A stretch of DNA of 47,912 bases from Lachnospiraceae bacterium (GTDB taxonomy: Bacteria; Bacillota; Clostridia; Lachnospirales; Lachnospiraceae). The stretch lies in the NCBI GenBank assembly GCA_017561085.1, contig JAFZDQ010000100.1:1-47912 (forward strand). The letters run 5' to 3'. The position numbers and the translations under genes are program-made. Positions within the stretch are counted from its first letter, which is position 1. Each line of letters opens with the position of its first letter. The notes under the pieces are model-generated. The model did not search any database. It saw only the letters and a list, made by a program, of their open reading frames with translations, and had not been told where the DNA came from. Positions 1 through 8,340 of the stretch are shown piece after piece.

Positions 1-326
1 ATGGAACGGGTATAGTCTGCCTTATCTGCCTGGGCACGAAGGGAATGAACCGCAGGACCATTAGAAACATTCAGCATTTTGGACTGAATGAAAGTCTTAT
101 CAATATTCTTACCCATTTCTCCGCCAAGGGCATCTATCTCTCTTACTAAATGTCCTTTAGAGGAACCACCTATATTCGGATTACAAGGCATCAATGCAAT
201 ACTATCTACACTAACAGTAAAAATTACCGTATTTAATCCAAGTCTTGCACTTGCAAGAGCTGCTTCACAACCTGCATGGCCTGCACCTATTACACAAACG
301 TCAACTACTTCTCTGATACCGGGCAT
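1..326 (-). CDS. mnmG: MnmG (GidA), tRNA uridine-34 carboxymethylaminomethyl enzyme, N-terminal part only
   Basis: This is the first 108 codons of MnmG; the gene runs off the left edge. With MnmE it makes the 5-carboxymethylaminomethyl group on U34 of tRNAs, using FAD. The start ATG is at 324-326 read in reverse, preceded by a GAGGAG-type ribosome-binding site at about 335-341. The N-terminus carries the Rossmann FAD-binding motif [11 protein letters not shown] at about residues 14-24, followed by the MnmG signature [15 protein letters not shown]. It lies 59 bp downstream of mnmE on the same strand, the usual Firmicute origin arrangement. Identity is secure from these motifs; nothing can be said about the missing C-terminal part. 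Confidence 0.95.
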   Translation of the reverse strand, partial: MPGIREVVDVCVIGAGHAGCEAALASARLGLNTVIFTVSVDSIALMPCNPNIGGSSKGHLVREIDALGGEMGKNIDKTFIQSKMLNVSNGPAVHSLRAQADKADYTRS

Positions 327-385
327 TTTTTACACTCCTCTGTCTGTTTCTCCATACAAATTTTTCATACTAAAATAATTCTTTA

Positions 386-1771
386 TTATTTTCCCATACA
401 GAATTTTGAGAAAATTTCCTGCATTAAATCATCATCTACTTCTTCACCAATAATAAAACCAAGTGAAGTATAAGCACTCATCAAATCGATAGAATAAAAA
501 TCTTCAGGCATATCATCCATCAGACTTCTTTTTACCTGTTTCAAACTTTCATAAGCATCTAAAAGACATTCCTTATGACGCATATTGGTAATATAAATTT
601 CTTCATTCGCCGTTACTTCACCGCTAAAAAACATATTTTTTACGGTTTCTTCAAATTCTTCCATACCTGTTATTTCTTTGGTAGAAGTTTTGATAATTAC
701 CGTATCTTCTTTTATTTTAGATTTTAAATCCTCTTCTGTTACCTTGGGTTCTAAATCTGTTTTATTTAAAAGAACAATACATTTTTTATCCTGTATTAAT
801 TCTAAGATTTCCATATCACTTTCATCAAAATCTACGGAAGAATCTACCACGTAAATAACAAGGTCTGCATCGGTAGCATATTTTTTGGCTTTTTCAACAC
901 CTATTTTTTCAACAATATCTTCCGTATAGCGGATTCCTGCCGTATCTATGATATTTAATCCGATTCCATGTAATTTAATGGATTCTTCCAAAACATCCCT
1001 CGTTGTTCCGGCAACATCCGTAACAATTGCTTTTTCTTCTCCTACTAAAAGATTTAATAAAGAAGATTTTCCTGCATTGGGTTTTCCTACAATTACCGTA
1101 TTAATTCCTTCTTTGATTAATTTTCCGTTATCAGCAGAATGAATCAGTTTATCAACTCTCTTTAATAAATCATCTGTTTTTTGACCTAATTTTTCAGGAT
1201 AACCATCGAGACTGATGTGCTCCGGATCATCCAAAGCAGATTCTATAAATGCGATTTCATAAATAATTTCATCCCTAAGTTTGTGGATGATATCGGAAAC
1301 AGAACCTTTTAACTGTTTCAAGCTGCTTTTTAATGCCATTTCATTTTTGGAAGAAATAATATCCATTACTGCTTCTGCTTCTGATAAATCAATTCTCCCG
1401 TTTAAAAAAGCACGCTTGGTAAATTCACCGGGCTCTGCCAGTCTGGCTCCGGCCCTTATTACCAATTCCAAAATACGGTTCATAATCAACATTCCGCCGT
1501 GACAATTAATTTCAACCGTATCTTCCGCAGTAAAACTTTTCGGTCCTTTCATAAAAGATACCATTACTTCGTCAACTGCTTCCTTTTTTTCATCAAGAAT
1601 AAAGCCATAATGAATGGTATGACTTTTCATCTGTTTCATAATAGGATTGTATTTTTTATCTACAAATAATTTATCAGCAATCAAAACCGCATCATTACCG
1701 CTGATTCTGATAATTCCGATACCGGAATGGGTCATTCCCGTAGCAATTGCAGCAATTGTATCTGTTTTCAC
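386..1771 (-). CDS. mnmE: MnmE (TrmE), tRNA modification GTPase
   Basis: MnmE is the GTPase partner of MnmG in wobble-uridine modification of tRNA. At 461 aa it has the usual family length. Visible parts in order: an N-terminal tetrahydrofolate-binding domain beginning MKTDTIAAIATGMTHSGIGI; a G domain near residue 230 with P-loop GKPNAGKSS, switch motif DTAGIR and NKTD; and the C-terminal FCMGK, whose Cys is the conserved catalytic-end cysteine of the family. It is transcribed away from the origin in the rpmH-to-mnmG direction. The 87 bp between it and jag contains a strong hairpin, so coupling to the upstream genes may be partial. Confidence 0.97.
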   Translation of the reverse strand: MKTDTIAAIATGMTHSGIGIIRISGNDAVLIADKLFVDKKYNPIMKQMKSHTIHYGFILDEKKEAVDEVMVSFMKGPKSFTAEDTVEINCHGGMLIMNRILELVIRAGARLAEPGEFTKRAFLNGRIDLSEAEAVMDIISSKNEMALKSSLKQLKGSVSDIIHKLRDEIIYEIAFIESALDDPEHISLDGYPEKLGQKTDDLLKRVDKLIHSADNGKLIKEGINTVIVGKPNAGKSSLLNLLVGEEKAIVTDVAGTTRDVLEESIKLHGIGLNIIDTAGIRYTEDIVEKIGVEKAKKYATDADLVIYVVDSSVDFDESDMEILELIQDKKCIVLLNKTDLEPKVTEEDLKSKIKEDTVIIKTSTKEITGMEEFEETVKNMFFSGEVTANEEIYITNMRHKECLLDAYESLKQVKRSLMDDMPEDFYSIDLMSAYTSLGFIIGEEVDDDLMQEIFSKFCMGK

Positions 1772-1796
1772 AAAATCACCTCATGTTTGTGTGCAA

Positions 1797-1838
1797 ATAA
1801 AGTTGGGAAATGAGATACTTCTCTTTTCCCAACTTTAT
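1797..1838 (-). terminator. Hairpin between jag and mnmE, possible terminator or processing site
   Basis: A perfect 14-bp inverted repeat (1797-1810 pairing with 1825-1838) encloses a 14-nt loop. In the minus direction it follows the jag stop by about 20 bp and is followed by only a short U-rich stretch, so it is not a textbook intrinsic terminator. It could reduce read-through from jag to mnmE or be an RNA-processing site. Confidence 0.45.
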
Positions 1839-1858
1839 GAGATTATCTTTTCATTCAA

Positions 1859-2482
1859 TTATTTCTTTAATGTAACAACTACTCTTCTGAAAGGTTCTTC
1901 ACCTTCACTGTGGGTGGTTACATATTTGTCATTCTGAAGTGCAGAATGGATAATTCTTCTTTCATAAGGATTCATAGGCTCCAAGGAAACAGATCTCTTG
2001 GTTCTCTTTACCTTATAAGCAATGTTCTTTGCAAGATTTTCAAGAGTTTCTTTTCTTCTCTTTCTGTAATCTTCGGTATCTACCTTTACACGGATATAAT
2101 CTTCAACATCCTTATTTACTACTAAGGAAACAAGATACTGAAGGGAATCTAAGGTCTGTCCTCTCTTACCGATTAAAACTCCCATTTCATCTCCGCTTAA
2201 TTCAATATCAAGATTTTTGTTTTCTTCATCGTATTTTACATCAATAACCACTACAAGGTTCATTGCTTCAAATACTTCCTGTAAGAATTCTTTTGCTTTA
2301 TCTGATACGGAAGATTTTACTTTTGCTTTGATTACCGCAGGTCTTGCACCAATTCCGAGAAAACCTGAAGAACCTTCATCAACAACAGTATAATCTAATT
2401 TATCACTTGTTACTGTTAATTTCTGACAAGCTTCTGTAATAGCATCTGCTACTGTCTTTGCTGAAATTTCAATAAATTCCAT
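1859..2482 (-). CDS. jag: Jag/KhpB-family RNA-binding protein
   Basis: This 207-aa protein has the Jag layout: an N-terminal Jag domain (MEFIEISAKTVADAITEA, then the GSSGFLGIGARPA stretch near residue 37), a KH domain with the nucleic-acid-binding loop GKRGQTLDSLQYL near residue 107, and a C-terminal R3H domain (MNPYERRIIHSALQ, about residues 169-182). In Firmicutes such proteins (KhpB/EloR) bind RNA and influence cell elongation. The gene starts 12 bp after the yidC stop, so the two are almost certainly co-transcribed. Confidence 0.95.
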   Translation of the reverse strand: MEFIEISAKTVADAITEACQKLTVTSDKLDYTVVDEGSSGFLGIGARPAVIKAKVKSSVSDKAKEFLQEVFEAMNLVVVIDVKYDEENKNLDIELSGDEMGVLIGKRGQTLDSLQYLVSLVVNKDVEDYIRVKVDTEDYRKRRKETLENLAKNIAYKVKRTKRSVSLEPMNPYERRIIHSALQNDKYVTTHSEGEEPFRRVVVTLKK

Positions 2483-2494
2483 CTCATCGTCCCC

Positions 2495-3832
2495 CTATTT
2501 ATTATTCTTTTCGTTGTACTGTCTCACCATATTTGCTTTTGCAGCGATACTGCCGGGCTTTGCATTCTGATTATAATAATCAGTAGATTTCTTCATAGCA
2601 GCATCTCTTTCTTCCTGAGTCATAGGTTTTACATTTGCTTTAGAACTCATGGAAGGTCTGTTTGCATTATTCACACTCTTGGTGCTCATATTTGCATATC
2701 TGTTTACGGTGTTAGGATCAATACCTGCTTTTTCTAATTTTTTCTTACGTTTTTCTTCATTCTTCTTAATTAATTCATCAATATCCATCTTATCGATGTG
2801 TTTATTGATGAAAATCTGCTGGATACTTCTTACCACAGAACCGGCAATCCAGTAAAGACCCATACCTGCAGGTAATGTATAACAGAAAAATGCAGACATG
2901 ATAGGCATCATGCTGTTCATCATTTTCATGGACTGTTCCATAGAAGCCTGCTGGTCTGTTTTATTACCTGAAGAAGATGCCTGAGGCATTAACTTGGTAT
3001 TAACCCACTGGGTAAATGCAGCTAATAAAGGAATAATAAATGCTACGATAATTCCAATCCATTTTGCAGCGCCTTCTGCATTCCATGCCTGGCTTACCAT
3101 GAAGGAAGGAGCATTTCCTATATTAATTCCAAGAAAATTGTTGTATCTGTCAAGTAAAGCTAAAGTATTTTCTACATCTCCTGCAAGAGAAGGAAATTTT
3201 TCAACAATACTTGCAAATTCAACGGAAGATGCTTTATTTAATACGTCAATATAAGTATTCTGAACGTATACATTATCTACCATGCCTTCTACAAAAGCTT
3301 CATTACCAAACTGCTTGGAATACATAGCAGCATTTTTAAATGTCTGAAGAAATTCAGAACTTCCTGCCTGTCCGATTAAATTCGTAACAAGAGGGAAAAA
3401 TGCTTCTTTAATTTTACCTACATAAGCAGGCATTGCATAAATAACACGATAAAGTGCAAATAAAATAGGCATCTGAATCAAAAGCTGTACACAGCTACCT
3501 GTAGGAGAAACACCGTATTTTGCATAAACAGCCTGTGTTTCCGCATTCATCGCCATCATGGAATCGTTGTCTTTTTTATTTTTGTATTTTGCCTGAATTG
3601 CCTGAATTTCAGGGTTCATTTTAGCAGAAAGTTTAGAGAACTTCTGCTGTTTAATTGTAAGAGGCATCATCAAAAGATAAACAACGATTGTAAATAAAAT
3701 AATAGATAAACCAATGTTGGGAATTCCTATTTTGTCTAAACAGAAGAAAATTCCTTCCATAATATAACCTAATAATTTAGCAATAGGTCCTATTATTTTT
3801 CCGCCGTATTGGGTTAAAATAATTCCTGACAA
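2495..3832 (-). CDS. yidC: YidC/Oxa1-family membrane protein insertase
   Basis: The protein inserts membrane proteins, alone or with Sec. It is 445 aa, longer than typical Gram-positive YidC because of an insertion between the first two core transmembrane segments (about residues 145-265) and a charged, low-complexity C-tail (KKNEEKRKKKLEKAG onward). Core features are the membrane segment near residues 41-60 followed by the basic TIKQQKFSKLSAKM loop, and the later MMNSMMPIMSAFFCYTLPAG and GLYWIAGSVVRSIQQ helices. The only in-frame start with a good ribosome-binding site is TTG at 3832, seven bases after AGGAGG; the nearby ATG at 3837 is out of frame. No lipoprotein signal is evident, although many Gram-positive YidC proteins have one. 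Confidence 0.94.
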   Translation of the reverse strand: MSGIILTQYGGKIIGPIAKLLGYIMEGIFFCLDKIGIPNIGLSIILFTIVVYLLMMPLTIKQQKFSKLSAKMNPEIQAIQAKYKNKKDNDSMMAMNAETQAVYAKYGVSPTGSCVQLLIQMPILFALYRVIYAMPAYVGKIKEAFFPLVTNLIGQAGSSEFLQTFKNAAMYSKQFGNEAFVEGMVDNVYVQNTYIDVLNKASSVEFASIVEKFPSLAGDVENTLALLDRYNNFLGINIGNAPSFMVSQAWNAEGAAKWIGIIVAFIIPLLAAFTQWVNTKLMPQASSSGNKTDQQASMEQSMKMMNSMMPIMSAFFCYTLPAGMGLYWIAGSVVRSIQQIFINKHIDKMDIDELIKKNEEKRKKKLEKAGIDPNTVNRYANMSTKSVNNANRPSMSSKANVKPMTQEERDAAMKKSTDYYNQNAKPGSIAAKANMVRQYNEKNNK

Positions 3833-3864
3833 ATCATTTCCTCCTAATCGATTCTATAAAAAAT

Positions 3865-4074
3865 TCAAGGTACCGGATCATATCCTCCCTTTGAAAAAGG
3901 ATTACATCTTAAAATTCTCCAAAAAGCAAGAAGCCCACCTTTCAGTGCCCCGTATTTTTGAACCGCTTCAAGTCCGTATTCTGAACAGGTAGGGTAATAA
4001 GGACATTTCGTGTGCTTCATGGGAGAGATGTATTTTCTATAGAATTTAATCAAACCAATTAATAATTTTTTCAT
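3865..4074 (-). CDS. yidD: YidD, membrane protein insertion efficiency factor
   Basis: A 69-aa protein of normal YidD length. It shows the family pattern [19 protein letters not shown], with conserved cysteines and a later [14 protein letters not shown]. YidD helps YidC-dependent insertion by an unclear mechanism and associates peripherally with the inner face of the membrane. It lies between rnpA and yidC, the standard order. Confidence 0.95.
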   Translation of the reverse strand: MKKLLIGLIKFYRKYISPMKHTKCPYYPTCSEYGLEAVQKYGALKGGLLAFWRILRCNPFSKGGYDPVP

Positions 4075-4117
4075 TTCAATTTCAATTTACTTCATCTGCT
4101 AATATCTTATTTATTCT

Positions 4118-4471
4118 TTAATCATTATAAAAATAAATTTTTATCATATGATGAAGTTTCGCAAGATGTAATAAAGCGCTTTCTATTTCTGCATAGGATA
4201 CTTTAGAAGCACTGTTTCTGGCTATGACTACTATATCTAAACCACTATTAAATATATTTTCGTGTAGTCTGTAACTTTCTCTTATCAATCTTGTAACTCT
4301 GTGTCTTACGACACTGTTTCCAACTTTTTTACTTACGCTTATTCCCAGTCTGTTTTTGTCTGTATTATTTTCCACAACATACATTACCAAATATTTGTTG
4401 GCATAAGATTTGCCTGTTTTATAAACATTCTGGAAATCGTAATTCTTTTTTAAAGATTCGGAAAATTTCAT
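4118..4471 (-). CDS. rnpA: Ribonuclease P protein component
   Basis: RnpA is the protein subunit of RNase P, which trims 5' leaders of tRNA precursors. At 117 aa it has normal length. The N-terminus MKFSESLKKNYDFQNVYKTGKSY and the RNR signature (SKKVGNSVVRHRVTRLIRESYR region, about residues 47-68) are clear. It follows rpmH on the minus strand, but here about 200 bp and a terminator hairpin separate the two, so it may have its own promoter. Confidence 0.96.
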   Translation of the reverse strand: MKFSESLKKNYDFQNVYKTGKSYANKYLVMYVVENNTDKNRLGISVSKKVGNSVVRHRVTRLIRESYRLHENIFNSGLDIVVIARNSASKVSYAEIESALLHLAKLHHMIKIYFYND

Positions 4472-4540
4472 ATTAAATTTCCTCTCCTCGAGCTGCGCTG
4501 TTTAACATAATTTTCCTTAATGTAAAAAATGATTAAAATA

Positions 4541-4612
4541 AGATTTCACTGGTGAAATCTTTGCGCGCGAGCAGGTCGCGAAGCGACATTTACCTCTCTG
4601 CGAGCTGCGCAT
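4541..4612. repeat. GC-rich palindromic element between rnpA and rpmH
   Basis: This stretch contrasts with its AT-rich surroundings. It contains a perfect 9-bp hairpin at 4541-4549/4552-4560, a small GTCGC-gaa-GCGAC hairpin at 4575-4587, and an imperfect outer pairing between 4562-4575 and 4598-4611. The 19 bases at 4556-4574 recur (reverse complement, two differences) at 29668-29686, and the 13-mer at 4600-4612 recurs inverted at 18857-18869. It looks like a dispersed palindromic repeat family. Confidence 0.6.
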
Positions 4613-4652
4613 CAAAATTAATCTTATTATAGAAGAATGAAATAATAAGATT

Positions 4653-4676
4653 AAAAAAGGCCACATAATTGCGGCC
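4653..4676 (-). terminator. Intrinsic terminator of rpmH
   Basis: Read on the minus strand, GGCCGC and GTGGCC (4671-4676 and 4659-4664) form a 6-bp stem with one G-U pair and a 6-nt loop, followed by six U residues (4653-4658). The stem begins on the first base of the rpmH stop codon. It implies that L34 mRNA is partly ended before rnpA. Confidence 0.75.
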
Positions 4677-4810
4677 TATGCTGATAATTTTTTTCTTCCT
4701 TTTGCTCTTCTGGCTGCTAAAACTTTTCTACCGCCGGGAGTACTCATTCTTGCTCTGAAGCCGTGTACTTTAGATCTCTGTCTTTTCTTGGGCTGGAAAG
4801 TCATCTTCAT
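4676..4810 (-). CDS. rpmH: 50S ribosomal protein L34
   Basis: A 44-aa basic protein, [14 protein letters not shown] then [17 protein letters not shown] and a lysine/arginine-rich end, which is L34 throughout. The start ATG at 4808-4810 is preceded by AGGAGG at 4821-4826 (reverse strand). It is the first gene of the minus-strand cluster leading away from oriC, as in most bacteria. Confidence 0.98.
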   Translation of the reverse strand: MKMTFQPKKRQRSKVHGFRARMSTPGGRKVLAARRAKGRKKLSA

Positions 4811-4979
4811 ATCGGGTGCACCTCCTTTACTGAACCTTAATCTATTTTAAGGTAAACAAATATTTGAATTTATTGCAAAAAGGCATAAACACACCTTTCT
4901 GTGGAAAATATCAGTTAGAATTATATAGGAATAAACCGCAAACGTCAAGCAAAATCAACGATTTTTAAAAATAAAAAAT

Positions 4980-5208
4980 TAAGAAAAATAGTTATCCACA
5001 ATCATAAATTAACATAATTATATCCACAAATTGTGTATAAGTTGTGGATAACTTTGTTTATATCTAAATTTACTTTTCATAAATGCCTATTTTTCAACCT
5101 TTTTTCATTGTTGATAATGTGTATAAAGTTATCCATAAAATTAACAATACCTACATTATCCACATTTTTTATGTTAACTTGTGGATAATTTTGAGGATAA
5201 ATTAACAT
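4980..5208. other. oriC: oriC, upstream DnaA-box cluster
   Basis: The AT-rich interval between rpmH and dnaA carries a dense set of DnaA boxes. Perfect TTATCCACA sites are at 4992-5000 (+), 5043-5051 (-), 5156-5164 (+) and 5180-5188 (-). TTATACACA variants are at 5032-5040 (-) and 5118-5126 (-). Near matches are at 5020-5028, 5129-5137 and 5192-5200. This is the upstream half of a bipartite origin of the Bacillus/Clostridium type, and the boxes also probably autoregulate dnaA. Confidence 0.93.
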
Positions 5209-5235
5209 TTGAAATTTATGCCCATCTATTATAAT
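5209..5235 (+). promoter_or_regulatory. Probable dnaA promoter
   Basis: TTGAAA at 5209-5214 and TATAAT at 5230-5235 are separated by 15 bp, slightly short of the ideal 17. The site is directly downstream of the DnaA-box cluster and about 50 bp before the dnaA start, which suits autoregulation by DnaA. Confidence 0.6.
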
Positions 5236-5286
5236 ATATAGTAGAGGAAATATTATTTATCTCTATCATTACTTTTGGGGGATGTC

Positions 5287-6642
5287 ATGGATTTTATTAA
5301 AGAAAATTGGGAACTTATTAAAGATACACTCAGAACAGAATATGAAATTTCAAATATTTCTTATAATACATGGGTAAAGCCCCTTACTTTTCATAGTGTG
5401 AAGGATGATGTTGTTACTATCATGATTCCTTCCGATCAGGCCCATTCCCTGAAATATATTTCAAGTAAATACAAAACCTATTTCCAGGTAACCATTTCCG
5501 AGATGATGGACCATACATATGACATTGCTTTTGTACTGGAGTCTGATGATAATAATGAAATGTTATCTTCACCCGGTTCAGGCTCTGTTTATAATGTACG
5601 TTCAGAAAGTGCAAATCTTAATTACAAATACAGATTTGATACCTTTATTGTAGGAAACAATAATAAGTTTGCCCACTCTGCTTCCCTTGCCGTAGCAGAA
5701 TCTCCGGGAGAAGCTTATAATCCTCTTTATTTATATGGAGGAGCCGGACTTGGTAAAACTCACCTTATGCATTCCATCGGACATTTTATTTTGGACCAGA
5801 ATCCGGACATGAAGGTTTTATATGTAACCAGTGAACAGTTTACTAACGAAGTTATTGAATCCATCCGTAGCGGTATTTCTTCCAAAATTAATAACTTCAG
5901 GGAAAAATACAGAACCGTAGATGTATTATTAATTGACGACGTTCAGTTTATTATAGGTAAAGAAAGTACCCAGGAAGAATTTTTCCACACTTTCAATGCC
6001 CTTCATTCTGCCGGTAAACAAATTATTCTTTCCTCAGACAAGCCTCCCAAAGAGATGGAAACTTTAGAAGAAAGATTCCGTTCCCGTTTCGAATGGGGAT
6101 TAATAGCTGATATTCAGGCTCCCGATTATGAAACCAGAATGGCTATCCTGAAAAAGAACGCTGAAAACTGTAATAAGGAAATTAAAGAAGAAGTATTCCA
6201 ATACATTGCTACCAATATTAAGTCAAACATCAGAGAATTAGAGGGTGCATTTAATAAGGTAATTGCTTTTGCTAAATTAAATAATGTAGAAATTACATTA
6301 GACCATGTGGAAGAATCCTTAAAAGATATCATTTCACCCAATGCAGCAAGACAGGTAACTCCTCAGCTGATTATTAATGTAGTAGCCGAACATTTCGGAA
6401 TTACAGCAGAAGAAATTACTTCTAAGAGAAGAAATGCGGAATTTGTACAGCCCAGACATATTTGTATGTATTTATGCCGTAAGCTGACAGCCGAATCTCT
6501 CCAAAATATAGGAAAAGCTCTTGGAAAGAAAGATCATACCACTGTTCTTAACGGTATTGAAAGAATTTCAGAAGATATTAAGACAAATGCAGAATTAAAT
6601 AACAGGATTGATATTATTATGAAAAAAATAAATCCTTCCTAA
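5287..6642 (+). CDS. dnaA: Chromosomal replication initiator DnaA
   Basis: DnaA binds DnaA boxes, oligomerises with ATP and opens the origin. The 451-aa product has domain I (MDFIKENWELIKDTLRTEYE), a short variable linker near residues 90-110, an AAA+ domain with Walker A GGAGLGKTH (151-159) and Walker B LLIDDVQF, and domain IV ending with the helix-turn-helix signature KKDHTTVLNGIERI. I chose ATG 5287 over TTG 5275 because the G-rich ribosome-binding site (5277-5282) sits just before 5287 and the N-terminus then matches the family. It is the usual length for Clostridia. Confidence 0.97.
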   Translation: MDFIKENWELIKDTLRTEYEISNISYNTWVKPLTFHSVKDDVVTIMIPSDQAHSLKYISSKYKTYFQVTISEMMDHTYDIAFVLESDDNNEMLSSPGSGSVYNVRSESANLNYKYRFDTFIVGNNNKFAHSASLAVAESPGEAYNPLYLYGGAGLGKTHLMHSIGHFILDQNPDMKVLYVTSEQFTNEVIESIRSGISSKINNFREKYRTVDVLLIDDVQFIIGKESTQEEFFHTFNALHSAGKQIILSSDKPPKEMETLEERFRSRFEWGLIADIQAPDYETRMAILKKNAENCNKEIKEEVFQYIATNIKSNIRELEGAFNKVIAFAKLNNVEITLDHVEESLKDIISPNAARQVTPQLIINVVAEHFGITAEEITSKRRNAEFVQPRHICMYLCRKLTAESLQNIGKALGKKDHTTVLNGIERISEDIKTNAELNNRIDIIMKKINPS

Positions 6643-6948
6643 GAGTTATCCACTACTTATCCACTTTTTCAACATTTTTTATGTGGTTAACCTGTTGATA
6701 TTTCTTTTATCCTGTTTACAAGGTTTTAATGAAAAATTTTAAGATGTTGATAATTAATGACTTATCCATAATAAAAAATTAATTATCCCCACCTTTATAC
6801 ATTCCATTTTTCCTTGAAAAATAGTATAATAAAAGAGTTATACACATATCTACAACCATTATTATTAATACTACTGAATTACTTATAAATATATAACATA
6901 AGCAAAGCAGTTTTTCCCACATCAATAAAGAAAGGAAGTTATACACAA
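6643..6948. other. oriC: oriC, downstream DnaA-box region between dnaA and dnaN
   Basis: This 306-bp AT-rich spacer holds the second half of the origin. DnaA-box-like sites are at 6646-6654 and 6657-6665 (TTATCCACT, eleven bases apart), 6762-6770 (TTATCCATA), 6838-6846 and 6939-6947 (TTATACACA). A run of T/A-rich triplets at 6857-6876 reads on the reverse strand as TAG/TAT/TAA-like steps and could serve as a DnaA-trio unwinding element; that is inference. A TATAAT at 6825-6830 may belong to a dnaN promoter, but no good -35 box accompanies it. Confidence 0.8.
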
Positions 6949-8058
6949 ATGAAATTAGTATGTAGTAAATCTAAATTATTAAGCGGTGTACAGATTGTAT
7001 CCAAAGCAGTTCCCAACAAAACAACCATGTCTATCCTTGAATGTATTTTAATTGATGCGACTGAAGGACAGATTAAGTTAATTGCAAACGATATGGAACT
7101 TGGTATCGAAACAATTATTGAAGGTGATATCATTGAAAAGGGACAGGTTGCTCTTGATGCAAAGATTTTCCATGAAATCGTTCGTAAACTTCCTGATAAT
7201 GATGTAACCATTACAACAGATTCTTCTTATAAGACAAATATTACTTGTGAAAAAGCAAAATTTAATATTATCGGTAAGTCAGGAGAAGATTTCTCTTATC
7301 TTCCTTCTATCGAAAGAATTGATTCCATTATCGTTTCCCAGTTTACGTTAAAGGAAGTTGTAAGACAGACTATTTTCTCAATTGCTGATAATGACAATAA
7401 TAAATTAATGACAGGTGAATTATTTGAAATTAACGGAGATGTTCTGAAGGTTGTTTCTTTGGACGGACACAGAATTTCTATCCGTAAAATTGAATTAAAG
7501 GATAATTATCCTGCAAGAAAAGTGGTTGTTCCCGGTAAGACTTTAAATGAAGTAAGTAAGATTTTATCCGGTGATGCTGATAAGGATGTTTCCATTTTCT
7601 TTACAGGTAAGCATATTGTATTTGAATTTGATAATACAACAGTTGTTTCCAGATTAATTGAAGGTGAGTATTTTAAGATTGATCAGATGCTTTCCAGCGA
7701 TTATGAAACAAAGGTTTCTATTAACAGAAAAGAACTCCTTGAATGTATTGACAGAGCTACTCTTTTAGTAAAAGAAGGAGACAAGAAACCGATTATTATC
7801 AATATTACCGATGACGTACTGGAACTGAAGATTAATTCTACAGTAGGAAGTATGAATGAAGAAATTGACATTACCAAACAGGGTAAGGATTTAATGATTG
7901 GATTTAATCCTAAGTTTATGATTGATGCCCTGAAGGTAATTGATGATGAAGAAATTGATATTTATCTTGTAAATCCTAAGGCTCCCTGCTTTATCAGAGA
8001 TGCGAAGGAAAAATATATTTATCTGATTCTTCCCGTAAACTTTACGACAGTTTCTTAA
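6949..8058 (+). CDS. dnaN: DNA polymerase III beta subunit (sliding clamp)
   Basis: The 369-aa protein has the three-fold clamp layout; the N-terminus MKLVCSKSKLLSGVQIVSKAV and C-terminus YIYLILPVNF are typical of the family. It encircles DNA and tethers polymerase III. The ribosome-binding site AAAGGAAG (6931-6938) is followed by a DnaA box (6939-6947) that ends one base before the ATG, so DnaA bound there could repress dnaN. Confidence 0.97.
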   Translation: MKLVCSKSKLLSGVQIVSKAVPNKTTMSILECILIDATEGQIKLIANDMELGIETIIEGDIIEKGQVALDAKIFHEIVRKLPDNDVTITTDSSYKTNITCEKAKFNIIGKSGEDFSYLPSIERIDSIIVSQFTLKEVVRQTIFSIADNDNNKLMTGELFEINGDVLKVVSLDGHRISIRKIELKDNYPARKVVVPGKTLNEVSKILSGDADKDVSIFFTGKHIVFEFDNTTVVSRLIEGEYFKIDQMLSSDYETKVSINRKELLECIDRATLLVKEGDKKPIIINITDDVLELKINSTVGSMNEEIDITKQGKDLMIGFNPKFMIDALKVIDDEEIDIYLVNPKAPCFIRDAKEKYIYLILPVNFTTVS

Positions 8059-8109
8059 TATTTATTTTTAAATATTGAGAAAGTATTTTCTAAAAGTAAG
8101 AGGAAAAAA

Positions 8110-8319
8110 ATGAATACAATTAAATTAAGAGATGAGTATATTAAATTAGGACAGGCTTTAAAAGCAGCCGGTCTGGCAGAATCCGGTGTAGATGCTAAAT
8201 TTGTGATTCAGGACGGTTTTGTAAAAGTAAACGGTGAAGTGGAATTTCAAAGAGGCAAGAAACTTTACGACGGAGATGTTGTAGAATTTGACGGAGAAGT
8301 AATAGAGATTAAGGCATAA
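8110..8319 (+). CDS. yaaA: S4-domain RNA-binding protein YaaA (RlbA)
   Basis: A 69-aa single S4 domain (IKLGQALKAAGLAESGVDAKFVIQDGFVKVNGEVE). Its position between dnaN and recF matches B. subtilis yaaA, whose product has been linked to ribosome assembly. It is preceded by AAGAGGAAAA and followed 21 bp later by recF, inside the same operon. Confidence 0.93.
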   Translation: MNTIKLRDEYIKLGQALKAAGLAESGVDAKFVIQDGFVKVNGEVEFQRGKKLYDGDVVEFDGEVIEIKA

Positions 8320-8340
8320 TTATTTTAAAAGAGGTATGAA

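Noticed and set aside
3835-3837. ATG just upstream of the yidC start
   Set aside because: It is out of frame with YidC; the in-frame TTG at 3832 has the proper spacing from AGGAGG.
5275-5286. TTG start giving a four-residue longer DnaA
   Set aside because: It overlaps the ribosome-binding site; the ATG at 5287 gives the normal DnaA N-terminus.
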